The translations under genes and the position numbers were made by a program. The notes beneath the pieces are model-generated. The model did no database searches. It was not told the DNA's origin and saw nothing but the letters and a program-made list of their open reading frames with translations. 64,000 nt of DNA from Sphaerisporangium flaviroseum (lineage in GTDB: Bacteria > Actinomycetota > Actinomycetes > Streptosporangiales > Streptosporangiaceae): assembly GCF_039537005.1 (NCBI RefSeq), contig NZ_BAAAZR010000027.1:99380-163379 (forward strand), in the 5' to 3' direction. Below are positions 33,915 through 42,564 of this stretch, one piece after another; the first letter of the stretch is position 1, and the number at the start of each line of letters is the position of its first letter.

Positions 33915-36497
33915 TCAGGCCACCTGTCCGAGCACGCGGCGGAAGACATGGCGTCCCGCGCCCGCCTCGATGGCGGTGTCCGGGTCGCTGGGCAGGTGAA
34001 CCGCGGCGGTGGTGTTCGGCGGTACGACGACGACCAGGGTCAGCTGCTCGCCGTCGCGCTCCCAGCTCACCTCCGCCCGGCCGTACGGGGTGACGTGGGC
34101 GGCGCGGGCCCGGGTCAGGCCGCCGCCCGGACGGGGCCGGACCAGCAACCGGCGGTAACCGGGTTCGGCGGGGGCGAGGCCGGCGATCGTGCGGTGCATC
34201 CAGTCGGCCACCGCGCCGAGCGCGTAGTGGTTGAAGGAGGTCATCTCGCCGGGATTGATGGTCCCGTCGGGCAGCATGCTGTCCCAGCGTTCCCAGATGG
34301 TGGTGGCGCCCATGGTCACCGCGTACAGCCAGGACGGGCACTTGGTCTGCAGCATCAGCCGGTAGGCGTCCTCGATGGCGCCCGCCTCGGTAAGGGCGTC
34401 GCAGACGAGCGGGGTGCCGACGAAGCCGGTGCCGATGCGGTGGTCGTCGGCGGCGACCAACTCGGCCAGCCGTCGCCCGGCCCGCTCGCGCTGCGCGGGG
34501 TCGTCCAGCAGGCCGAACCTCAGGGCCAGCGCGTAGGCGGTCTGGGTGTCGCAGGCCAGCCGGCCCGACGGCGTGACGAACTCGCGGTTGAACGTCGCCC
34601 GGACCTGCGCCGCCAGCACGGCGAAGTGCTCGGCGTCGGCCACGTGCCCGAGCAGCGCCGCCGTCTCGGCCAGGACCGCGGCGGTTCTGGCGTGGTGGGC
34701 GGTGGCGACGAGCGTGTGGTCGGTGCGGGCCCGGCCCGGGTCGTCCGGGGGCGCGGCCGGGTCCAGCCAGTCGCCGAACTGGAAGCCCTCGTCCCATAGG
34801 TGGTCCTCACCGGTGAGGCCGGCGACCTGCTCCACCCACGCCTTCATGCTCGGGTACTGGCGGCGCAGCAGGCCGAGGTCGCCGGTGCGCTGGTAGAGCG
34901 TCCACGGGACGAGCACCGCCGCGTCGCCCCAGGCGGCCGTGGGTGTGGTGCCGAACAGCTGCGGCACCCACGGCACGTAGTGCGGGACGGTGCCGTGCTC
35001 CATCTGCTCCGCGGCCAGGTCGGCGAGCCAGGAGGAGAGCGGTCCCGCGCAGTCGTACAGGAAGGCGGCGGCGGGGGCGAAGACCTGGATGTCGCCGGTC
35101 CAGCCGAGGCGTTCGTCGCGTTGCGGGCAGTCGGTGGGGATGTCGAGGTAGTTGCCGCGCATGCTCCAGGACACGTTGTCGTGCAGCCGGTTCAGCAGCG
35201 GATCGGAGGAGTCGAACACTCCGAGGGGCCGCATGTCGGTGTGGCAGACGACGGCGACCACGTCGGCCGGGTCCAGTGTGCCGGGCCAGTCGTCGATCTG
35301 GGCGTAGCGGAAGCCGTGGCTGGTGAAGCGCGGCTCCCATTCCTCACCCTCCGCGTCGCCGCGCAGCGTGTACTCGTCCTGGGCGGCGGCGTGGCGGAGG
35401 GGGCGCAGGGCGAGGGCGCCGTTCTCCAGGGCTTCGGCGTGGCGGAGGGTGACGGTGTGTCCGGCCGGGCCCTGGACGCGGATGCGCAGCCGGCCGGCGA
35501 TGTTCTGCCCGAAGTCCACGATGGTCTCGCCGGACGGACCGGTCAGGACCTCGACCGGGCGCAGTGTCTCGGTCCGGCGTACCGGCGGGCCGGTCGGTGC
35601 GACCAGCAGGGCCGGGTCGTGGGTCAGGGCGTCGGCGGGCAGCCAGGCGGTGTCGTCGAAGCCGGGCTTCGACCAGCCGGACGGGAGCAGGCGGGCGTCG
35701 TATTTCTCGCCGTCGTACAGGCCGGCCGCGGTGACGGGGCCGGCTGCGCAGCGCCAGGTGGTGTCGGTGACGATGGTGTCGGTCGTGCCGTCGGAGTAGG
35801 TGATCTCCAGTTGGGCGATCAGCGCGGTACGGTCGCCGTACAGGTCGGTCTTGCCGCCCGCGAAGCCGAGCCGGCCCCGGTACCAGCCGTCGGCCAGGGT
35901 GGCGCCGATGGCGTTGCCGCCTTCGCGCAGCAGCGTGGTGACGTCGTGGGTGCGGTAGCGCAGGCGGTGGTGGTAGCTGGTCCAGCCGGGGGCGAGGACG
36001 TCGTCGCCGACGACCTCGCCGTTGAGCTCGACCTCATACGTGCCGTGCGCGGTGACGTACAGGCGGGCCAGCTCGACGGGGGCACGGGTGGCGAAGTCGC
36101 GGCGCAACAGCAGCGCCGGGCCATCGGGCAGGCCTAGCAGCTCAAGCGGCGGTGCCACCGCGCCCGCCTTCCAGTCGGCCGGGTCGAGCAGGCCCGTCTC
36201 CACCCAGGACCAGGGGCTCCAGTCGCTTGCCGAGCCGTCGTGTCCGTGGACGCGCACTCGTGCGCCGCGTCGTTCCCGGGAGCGCAGTGGTCGGCCCGGC
36301 CATGGAACGAGTACCGACTCCCCCGACTCGATGAGGCGGGTGGTGGTGCCGTCGCCGAGTTCGATTTCGTAGGCGCGCTGGAGCCAGCCGGGGATGTCGG
36401 TGGTGGTGGTCCAGGTCAGGCGGGGGGTGCTCTCGCCGACGCCGAGGGGGTGTCGGTGGTGTTCGTAGGTGATCGGTTCGAGGTTCAGGAAGGTCAT
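33915..36497 (-). CDS. GH78 alpha-L-rhamnosidase, cytoplasmic
   Basis: 860 residues, no signal peptide. N-terminal beta-sandwich domains (start: LEPITYEHHRHPLGVGES, about 1-330), then the (alpha/alpha)6 barrel with DCPQRDERLGWTGD at about 455-470, which carries the conserved acidic residues of GH78, and a C-terminal beta domain. It releases L-rhamnose from imported oligosaccharides such as rhamnogalacturonan or flavonoid glycosides. Last gene of a four-gene operon: its ATG is separated by one base from the stop of the upstream permease. Confidence 0.93.
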   Translation of the reverse strand: MTFLNLEPITYEHHRHPLGVGESTPRLTWTTTTDIPGWLQRAYEIELGDGTTTRLIESGESVLVPWPGRPLRSRERRGARVRVHGHDGSASDWSPWSWVETGLLDPADWKAGAVAPPLELLGLPDGPALLLRRDFATRAPVELARLYVTAHGTYEVELNGEVVGDDVLAPGWTSYHHRLRYRTHDVTTLLREGGNAIGATLADGWYRGRLGFAGGKTDLYGDRTALIAQLEITYSDGTTDTIVTDTTWRCAAGPVTAAGLYDGEKYDARLLPSGWSKPGFDDTAWLPADALTHDPALLVAPTGPPVRRTETLRPVEVLTGPSGETIVDFGQNIAGRLRIRVQGPAGHTVTLRHAEALENGALALRPLRHAAAQDEYTLRGDAEGEEWEPRFTSHGFRYAQIDDWPGTLDPADVVAVVCHTDMRPLGVFDSSDPLLNRLHDNVSWSMRGNYLDIPTDCPQRDERLGWTGDIQVFAPAAAFLYDCAGPLSSWLADLAAEQMEHGTVPHYVPWVPQLFGTTPTAAWGDAAVLVPWTLYQRTGDLGLLRRQYPSMKAWVEQVAGLTGEDHLWDEGFQFGDWLDPAAPPDDPGRARTDHTLVATAHHARTAAVLAETAALLGHVADAEHFAVLAAQVRATFNREFVTPSGRLACDTQTAYALALRFGLLDDPAQRERAGRRLAELVAADDHRIGTGFVGTPLVCDALTEAGAIEDAYRLMLQTKCPSWLYAVTMGATTIWERWDSMLPDGTINPGEMTSFNHYALGAVADWMHRTIAGLAPAEPGYRRLLVRPRPGGGLTRARAAHVTPYGRAEVSWERDGEQLTLVVVVPPNTTAAVHLPSDPDTAIEAGAGRHVFRRVLGQVA

Positions 36498-36498
36498 G

Positions 36499-37326
36499 TC
36501 ATCCCTTGATGGCGCCGGCGGTCATGCCGGCCACGATCTTGCGGTTGAAGAAGATGAACAGCAGCAGCGGGGGGATCGTGATGAGCACGATGTCCATGAA
36601 CAGCAGGTTCCATTGGGTGCTGTACTGGCTTTGGAAGTTGTAGAGGGTGACCTGGACGGTGGCGTTCTTGTCGCCGGGCAGGAAGTACAGCGGGTTGACG
36701 AAGTCGTTGAAGATCGCCACTGAGCTGGTGAGGATCACGGTGATGGTGACCGGGCGCAGCAGCGGGAAGATCACCCGGAAGAACAGGGAAAAGCCGCCGC
36801 AGCCGTCGATCATGGCGGCCTGGTCCAGTTCGCGGGGAATGGCCGCGATGAACGCGCGAAACAGCAACACCGCGTACGCCAGGCCGAAGGCCACCTCGAC
36901 CAGCACCAGGCCGGGCAGGGTTTTGAACAACCCGATCGCCTGCAGTAGCCAGATCGTCGGGACGATCGCCGGGGGAATGATCAGCCCAGAGAGCACCAGG
37001 AAGTTGGCCAGCGTGCCGATCTTCCCGGCGCGGCGTTGCAGGACGAACGCGGCCATCGCGGCGGCGACCACGATGAGCGCGACCGAGGCCACGGTGACGA
37101 TCATGCTGTTGGCGTAAGCGCGTAGCAGCACGTAATCGCGTGCCTGGACGACCTCGACGAAGTTCTGAACGATCGGCCGGTTCACCGGCCAGGCGAAGTC
37201 CAGGTCGGCGGACTGCACATCGTCTTTGATCGCGGTGAGCATCATGAACGAGAACGGCACCAGGAAGATCACTGTTGCCAGGACCAGGGCCAGGCCTTCG
37301 GCGCCGGCCCGTTTCAACCGGCTCAT
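36499..37326 (-). CDS. ABC importer permease (MalG type), rhamnoside operon
   Basis: 275 residues; the ATG at 37326 overlaps the preceding stop (ATGA). Six membrane segments and an EAA-type loop (IPRELDQAAMIDGCGGFSLF). A longer frame to 37707 is the wrong frame of the upstream gene. Confidence 0.9.
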   Translation of the reverse strand: MSRLKRAGAEGLALVLATVIFLVPFSFMMLTAIKDDVQSADLDFAWPVNRPIVQNFVEVVQARDYVLLRAYANSMIVTVASVALIVVAAAMAAFVLQRRAGKIGTLANFLVLSGLIIPPAIVPTIWLLQAIGLFKTLPGLVLVEVAFGLAYAVLLFRAFIAAIPRELDQAAMIDGCGGFSLFFRVIFPLLRPVTITVILTSSVAIFNDFVNPLYFLPGDKNATVQVTLYNFQSQYSTQWNLLFMDIVLITIPPLLLFIFFNRKIVAGMTAGAIKG

Positions 37327-38261
37327 AGGGCGACCTGCCTTCTGCCCAGCAAGTAGTTGAGCGGCACGATGAGGGCGGTCACGATCACGAACAGCAGCAC
37401 GTTGCCGGCGGTGGACAGCCCGAAGTAGCCGGCCTGGTACTGCTTGTAGATGATCGAGGCGATGACGTCGCTGGTGAACCCGGGCCCGCCGCGGGTCATG
37501 GTCCAGATCAGATCGAAGGAGCGCAGCCCGCCGATGAACGACAAAATGATCACCGAGTAGGTCGCCGGCCAGCTCAGCGGAAGCGTCACGTGCCGAAACC
37601 GGTGCCAGGCGGTGCCACCGTCGACGGCGACCGCCTGGTAGTAGTCCTGCGGGATGGACAAGATCCCGGCGATGTAGATGACGGTGGCCAGCCCGACGCC
37701 CTTCCACACATCGACCAGCGCGACCAACAGCAACGCGGTGGTGGCATTACCCAGCCAATCAGGCCCGGAAATCCCGACGAGAGCCAGCACCCTGTTGATC
37801 AGACCGGTGTCGGGGCGCAGCAACGCGCTGAAGGTGATGCCGACCGCGACGGTGGAGACCAGCACAGGGAAGAACACCACCGACCGCAGAAAGCCACGCA
37901 GCCGCAGCCTGCTGGTCAGCAACACCCCCAGCCCCATGCCCAGCACGACCTTGAGACCGCTGGTGGCAACGGCGTAGATGAGGGTGTTCTGGAAACCGAT
38001 GCGCAGGTTCTGTTCGGCCAGAAAGTCGCGGAAGTTGTCCAGCCCGACGAAGGTGCTGTCGAACAGCGTCCACCGGGTCAGCGCGAAGTAGAAGGCCATC
38101 ACGGTGGGGACCAGGAAGATGGCCAGGTAGACGACCGCCGCGGGCAGGTAGAGCGCGAACGGGTAGGCCGAGGACTGTTTGGCAGGCGTGCGGGCGTGCC
38201 GCCGCACGGGGTCCGGGGTGCCGGGCCCGGTATAGGGCCCGGCGTGCTGGGTGGTCACCAC
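37323..38261 (-). CDS. ABC importer permease (MalF type), rhamnoside operon
   Basis: 312 residues, six membrane segments after a 30-residue polar tail. The EAA-like loop is IPQDYYQAVAVDGGTAWHRF. It overlaps the binding-protein gene by seven bases. Confidence 0.9.
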   Translation of the reverse strand: MVTTQHAGPYTGPGTPDPVRRHARTPAKQSSAYPFALYLPAAVVYLAIFLVPTVMAFYFALTRWTLFDSTFVGLDNFRDFLAEQNLRIGFQNTLIYAVATSGLKVVLGMGLGVLLTSRLRLRGFLRSVVFFPVLVSTVAVGITFSALLRPDTGLINRVLALVGISGPDWLGNATTALLLVALVDVWKGVGLATVIYIAGILSIPQDYYQAVAVDGGTAWHRFRHVTLPLSWPATYSVIILSFIGGLRSFDLIWTMTRGGPGFTSDVIASIIYKQYQAGYFGLSTAGNVLLFVIVTALIVPLNYLLGRRQVAL

Positions 38262-39559
38262 CCGGCCAGCCCGAGCTGCTTGGCCTGCTTTTCCACGTCC
38301 TTGTCGTACTGGGCCGCGCCCTGGGCGGGCGGGGTCAGTCCGGAACCGACCGCGACGGTGATCTGCTCCAGCGAGGGGCCCTTGATCGGCGACAGGAACT
38401 CCAGCGCCGGGGTGGTGGCGCCCTTGTCGAGATAGCCCTGCAGATCCTTGGCCACCTGAAGGGCATCGGCCGGTAGCTGGGAACCCTTGACCCGATACGG
38501 ACCCGACGGCTTGACCGCCGCGGTCACCGCCTGGGTGCCGGCCGGTGAGGCGACGAACGCCAGGAACTTCTTGGCCGCCTCCACGTGCTCGGTGGTCTTG
38601 GCGATGTAGATCGCCGGCGGCTCCCAGACCGTGGCGCCGTTGGTGGCCGGATCATCACCGGGGATGCCGAAGAACCCCACATCGGTGGCGGTCTGGGGGT
38701 AGTTGGCCAGCAGCGGCGGCAACAGCCCGCTGAGCATCGCGTAATGGGCGCCCTTGCCCTGAACCAGCATCTTCAACCCCTGGTCCAGAACCGCCGAGCC
38801 GAAGCCCTTGTTGAGATACCCCTTGGCGTGCACGTCGGCCAGATGCTGGAACCCGCCGGTGGCGGCCGGGGTGGTGGCGTACTTCACCTTGCCCGCGGTG
38901 TAGTCCTGGGCGAAGGTCGGCACCGCGGCCTGCACGTTGTGGAAGTCGGCCAGCACGAAGATCTGGGAGGTCCAGGTGTCCTTGTAGGTGCCGATCACCG
39001 GGGTGATGCCACCGGCTGCTTTGATCTTGTCGTTGTTGGCCATGAACTCGGCCCAGGTCTTGGGCACCTGTAGTCCGAGCTGCTGGTAGACCTTGCGGTT
39101 GTACAGGATGCCCCCGGCGTTGAGTGTGCTGGCCGGGACGCCGTACACCTTGTCCTGCTGGGTCACCACCGGCAGGTAGTCGGGCTGGACGTTGGCCAGA
39201 ACAGGGTCGCCAGTCAGATCGACCAGGGTCTGCGCCGGGTTGAGTGCCTGCAGCAGCGAGCCGGAGTTGTACCAGAACACATCGGTCATCTCGCCGGTGG
39301 ACAGCCGGGTCTTGACGATGTTGTCGCCTTCGCTGCCGCCCGGCTGCTGCTCAATGGTGATCTTGATGGTGCGGTTGGCCGTCATGAACGCGTTGGCCAG
39401 CGCCTTGGAGGTGTCCACGATCGCCTGGTCACTGCCGGTCATGAAGGACAAGGTGACGGTGCCGTCGGCGGTCGGCTCGGAGCCCGAGCCACAGGAGGTC
39501 AGAGCCGCTAACGCGAGAACGGCCACGGCCGTTCGCAGCGTGAGGTGCGAGGTGTGCAC
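38255..39559 (-). CDS. ABC importer substrate-binding lipoprotein, rhamnoside operon
   Basis: 434 residues from the GTG at 39559 (GGAGGGA upstream); the frame's earlier ATG at 39631 would place the operator inside the gene. Lipobox LTSC (Cys about 23). Family 1 solute-binding protein. First gene of the importer-GH78 operon and directly downstream of an ATCGTTTTAAACG operator. Likely cargo: rhamnose-containing oligosaccharides. No ATPase is encoded nearby. Confidence 0.9.
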   Translation of the reverse strand: MHTSHLTLRTAVAVLALAALTSCGSGSEPTADGTVTLSFMTGSDQAIVDTSKALANAFMTANRTIKITIEQQPGGSEGDNIVKTRLSTGEMTDVFWYNSGSLLQALNPAQTLVDLTGDPVLANVQPDYLPVVTQQDKVYGVPASTLNAGGILYNRKVYQQLGLQVPKTWAEFMANNDKIKAAGGITPVIGTYKDTWTSQIFVLADFHNVQAAVPTFAQDYTAGKVKYATTPAATGGFQHLADVHAKGYLNKGFGSAVLDQGLKMLVQGKGAHYAMLSGLLPPLLANYPQTATDVGFFGIPGDDPATNGATVWEPPAIYIAKTTEHVEAAKKFLAFVASPAGTQAVTAAVKPSGPYRVKGSQLPADALQVAKDLQGYLDKGATTPALEFLSPIKGPSLEQITVAVGSGLTPPAQGAAQYDKDVEKQAKQLGLAGW

Positions 39560-39581
39560 AATGTCCCTCCGGGTCCATTGA

Positions 39582-39596
39582 ATCGTTTTAAACGGC
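39582..39596. promoter_or_regulatory. LacI operator of the rhamnoside operon
   Basis: ATCGTTT-T-AAACGGC, 22 bp before the GTG start. The same site, with perfect 7-bp arms, occurs at 41160-41174. The two flank the LacI gene at 39789-40826. Confidence 0.7.
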
Positions 39597-39788
39597 TCCC
39601 CGATGCGGTTAACGTAGGCGTTACACGACACGTCGTCAAGGTCGATTTGGGTAACGGTTTCCAGGATTTACCCAGATCAAAACACTGGAGAAGGCTTCAC
39701 CTGAGTAACGTTGCCCTCCTGGTCCAGGCCAGGTCTCCCCCGCCGAGAAGCACCGCTGCTCACCCACCCAGAGCAGGCGGAACCGGGC

Positions 39789-40826
39789 CTATGAGGCGGG
39801 TGGGGCGGCCGTTGAGCCGCGGACGACCAGGCTCGGGGTGACGGAGAAGCGCACCGGTGTCATGCGGCCTTCGACGCGTTCCAGCAGGAGCTTGCCCGCG
39901 GCGCGGCCCATCTCGGCGCCGTCCTGGTCGACGCTGGTCAGCGCGATGTTGGGCAGCGCGGCCAGGTGGGTGTTGTCGTAGCCGGCGACCGAGACGTCCG
40001 CCGGTACGGACAGGCCGGACTCGTGGACCGCGGCGAGCGCGCCGAAGGCCGCCTGGTCGGCGCCCGCGAAGATCGCCGTCGGGCGCGGCGTACGGCTCAG
40101 CAACTGGCGGGCGCCGTCGTAGCCGCCCTTCTCGTTGTAGAAGCTGGTCGCGACCGCGATCTCGCCGGCGAGCCCGTGCTCGCGCATGACACGCTCGTAG
40201 GTCGCCGATCGGATGTTGTGCAGCAGGTCGCCGGGCCGGGCGATGCTGTCGTCCTGGTGCGTGATGTGGGCGATCCGGCGGTGCCCCAGCTCGATGAGGT
40301 ACTGCACGACGAGCTCGGCGCCGGATTCGTCGTCGTCGAACACCGAGTCGTAGTACGAGGACCGCTCGTGCCGCGCGAGCACCACGGTGGGCTTCTCTTT
40401 GGCCACCTCTTCAAGGCGCGCCTTCGAGGCGAGGGGGGCGACCATGATCAGGCCGTCCACCTGCCGGTCCACCAGGGCGTCGACCGCCCGCTGCTCGACC
40501 TTGCGGGTGGCGCCTCCCTGAATCATGATCGCCTGGTAGTCGGTCTCATCGAGGTATGCGGTGAGGCCGTCGAGGATGTCGGCGAAGAAAGGGTTCCTGA
40601 TGTGCGGCAGCACCAGGCCGATCGTGAAGGTGCGCCCGCGCATCCCCCGGGCCACGGCCTGTGGCCGGTAGCCCAACTCCTCGATGGCCGTCTTGACCCG
40701 CTCTTTCATGGCCGGGCTGACGCCATAGGCGTTGCGGATCACCTTGGACACCGCGGTGACGGAGACCTGGGCGTGACTCGCCACGTCGGCGATCGTCACT
40801 CGTCGCCGTCGACCAGACGTGACCAT
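39789..40826 (-). CDS. LacI-family repressor of the rhamnoside operon
   Basis: 345 residues from the ATG at 40826 (GGAG upstream); the frame's earlier ATG at 40928 adds 34 improbable residues. Helix-turn-helix RVTIADVASHAQVSVTAVSK (about 9-30) followed by the sugar-binding domain. It lies 229 bp upstream of the importer-GH78 operon in the same direction, with matching operators on both sides of it. Ligand probably rhamnose or a rhamnoside. Confidence 0.9.
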   Translation of the reverse strand: MVTSGRRRRVTIADVASHAQVSVTAVSKVIRNAYGVSPAMKERVKTAIEELGYRPQAVARGMRGRTFTIGLVLPHIRNPFFADILDGLTAYLDETDYQAIMIQGGATRKVEQRAVDALVDRQVDGLIMVAPLASKARLEEVAKEKPTVVLARHERSSYYDSVFDDDESGAELVVQYLIELGHRRIAHITHQDDSIARPGDLLHNIRSATYERVMREHGLAGEIAVATSFYNEKGGYDGARQLLSRTPRPTAIFAGADQAAFGALAAVHESGLSVPADVSVAGYDNTHLAALPNIALTSVDQDGAEMGRAAGKLLLERVEGRMTPVRFSVTPSLVVRGSTAAPPAS

Positions 40827-41108
40827 GAAACTCCATTTCCGAGACGTGGTCCGAGTGTACGAGCTCAAGGCATGGCTCGATCTCGGCTCCCCACCATGCT
40901 GTGAGCCGCACCGGCCCGGTCGAGTCACGCCCCGGCCGGCGCTTGGACGGTCCCGATGTATTCACTCCCTTCCGGACCGAAAGGGATAGCGGTGGAGTCG
41001 TTCACGTGCCGCCGAGGACATGATCGTAATGGGCATCGTTGCCCGAACGGCCATGGAAACAATCTATTGAGGTGTGGTAGGAGCAGAAACCGTTGCTCAA
41101 CTGACCTA

Positions 41109-41174
41109 TTGACGACCTATGAGGAAAAGCTTATGTTGACGGCATCTGCGGGTGCTTAAATCGTTTTAAACGAT
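41109..41174 (+). promoter_or_regulatory. Strong promoter with LacI operator before a degraded gene
   Basis: -35 TTGACG (41109-41114), 17 bp, -10 TATGTT (41132-41137), then the perfect operator ATCGTTT-T-AAACGAT (41160-41174) at about the start site. No intact gene follows. Confidence 0.65.
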
Positions 41175-41514
41175 CCTGCTGTCGCGCGATCCCCTCCACA
41201 AGCTGCTCGACCTCGGCTTCACTCTCACCGACGTGCAGGCCTTCGTCGACCTGCTGGACCGGGAGGTGCCCGCCGACTTCACCCAGCCAGGCAGCCCGAT
41301 CTGCCACCCCACCTACCGGATCAAGGGCCGGCACAGGCGCTCGCCGTGGTGGCGTGAGGGCGGGGTTCGCGACCGGGTGGGAATGAGCCACGTGCCGCTA
41401 CCCGACCTGATCAACGCGTTCATCGACGCCGGGCTGAGCATCGACCGGGTGTACGAGCCGCGCGGACACCTCATCCCGCCCGTGCCGGCGCTCAAGGCAT
41501 TCCGCCGAGAGTAA
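41170..41514 (+). pseudogene. Truncated SAM-methyltransferase-like fragment
   Basis: The frame is open from a TAA inside the operator to a stop at 41514; the first usable start is GTG 41233 (93 residues) with no good ribosome site. The C-terminal 70 residues (ICHPTYRIKG, WWREGG, MSHVPLPDLINAFIDAGLSI, VYEPRG) resemble the end of class I SAM-dependent methyltransferases, and the cofactor-binding part is missing. Residues before it do not fit that family. Probably a decayed gene joined to a foreign promoter. Confidence 0.45.
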
Positions 41515-41552
41515 GGATGGCCGCCTCGGCAGTGAATGGCGTCGTCTCCAAG

Positions 41553-41566
41553 TGTTTGCGCTAACA
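41553..41566. promoter_or_regulatory. Orphan LacI-type operator (A-box)
   Basis: TGTTTGCGCTAACA, 1 kb before the GH127 gene and with no promoter nearby. Confidence 0.5.
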
Positions 41567-42026
41567 TCGCCGTGATCAACGCTAGGTTCGCGTCATGGCG
41601 GTGTCAATCGTTCACGCGCCAGAAACCTACGCACGATCCAAAGAAGGTTTCGGCTCTCCCTTAATCCGTCATGCTCTCGCGGACGACAAGATCGACATCC
41701 GGTTCGACCCGCTGTCGCTGGAGCGGCTTCCGGACCAGGCTGATCACCATGGCGGCCATCGTGTGGTGCCCATCTCGATCAGCGGTCGGCGCCGAGCCGG
41801 TCGCGAGAGTTCTTGACCCGAGTCATAACGAAAGCGTGTCGGGATGCCGCACACTTCCTGATCATGAGCGTTGCCGCTGCTCCCGACCTTCGCGGGCGCT
41901 TTCGTCAGAGTGGCGGGCCGATCATGATCCACGGGTGCCAGGCAGGGGCCGCTACGCCTGACAACCGGGTCAGAAAATTCAGCTGGATTCGGCCCGAAGC
42001 TTTCGGTTGCCAAGTCGTAACCTCTG

Positions 42027-42037
42027 TGAAACTTTCA
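42027..42037. promoter_or_regulatory. B-box upstream of the GH127 operon
   Basis: TGAAACTTTCA, extended by G and C to a 13-bp palindrome, 97 bp before the -35. Confidence 0.65.
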
Positions 42038-42134
42038 CTTGTGAAGGCACCGCTAGGCGATCTCTCTCCGGACGAATGTCCAGGCAGGGAAGTCCTCCTG
42101 CGGTGATGCCCAGGTCAGCGAGCGCCGCAGCTCG

Positions 42135-42161
42135 TTGACGCCGATCGGCCAATCGGATGTA
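42135..42161 (+). promoter_or_regulatory. Promoter of the GH127-GH10 operon
   Basis: -35 TTGACG (42135-42140), 15 bp, -10 GATGTA (42156-42161), followed by CTCCGC. Confidence 0.5.
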
Positions 42162-42213
42162 CTCCGCGACATCACCCCCTCAGGAGCAGGCCATGGAGAT
42201 CTGGAACCTCAAA

Positions 42214-42227
42214 TGTTAACGGTAACA
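42214..42227. promoter_or_regulatory. LacI-type operator (A-box) 1 of the GH127 operon
   Basis: TGTTAACGGTAACA, 52 bp after the -10. Confidence 0.65.
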
Positions 42228-42424
42228 ACTTTGCGGGACCGTCGCCTGACCTCTGACCAGCCCAGGAGCATTGGATGCACCTCCTCCCCGGACGCCCGCC
42301 CGTCACGGAACCGCCACCGGCCCTCCGCCCGCGTCGGCGGCCGGCCATCCTCGTGGCGCCGGTCCCGGCGTCCGGCACCGCCTGCCGCCAGGACGCGACC
42401 TTCCGGGCTAACTCATGACTGGAA

Positions 42425-42438
42425 TGTTATCGCTAACA
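42425..42438. promoter_or_regulatory. LacI-type operator (A-box) 2 of the GH127 operon
   Basis: TGTTATCGCTAACA, 211 bp (about 20 helical turns) from the first copy and 126 bp before the start codon, an arrangement suited to looping. Confidence 0.65.
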
Positions 42439-42564
42439 CTTCCTCCGAGTGCGGCTCACCGGAAGCCGTGGTCAGCCGCTCCAGCGACCTGACCACGTGA
42501 AACGGGTCGCCGGCCGTGGTGGCTCCGGTCGGCCACCTCACCCTCCATCCCCAAGGAGCTTTCC

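Larger units (their letters stand above)
41515..42564. other. Long regulatory region upstream of the GH127 operon
   Basis: About 1 kb with no credible gene; a frame at 41595-41816 has no recognisable homologue. It contains an orphan A-box (41553-41566), the B-box (42027-42037), promoter (42135-42161) and two A-boxes (42214-42227, 42425-42438). Confidence 0.6.

Noticed and set aside
39649..39673. GGGTAA...TTACCC inverted repeat considered as a third rhamnoside operator
   Set aside because: It does not match ATCGTTT-n-AAACGAT and occurs once; too weak to list as a site.
41595..41816. A 73-residue plus-strand frame after the methyltransferase fragment
   Set aside because: No recognisable family or ribosome site; it lies in the regulatory region, although a decayed gene cannot be excluded.
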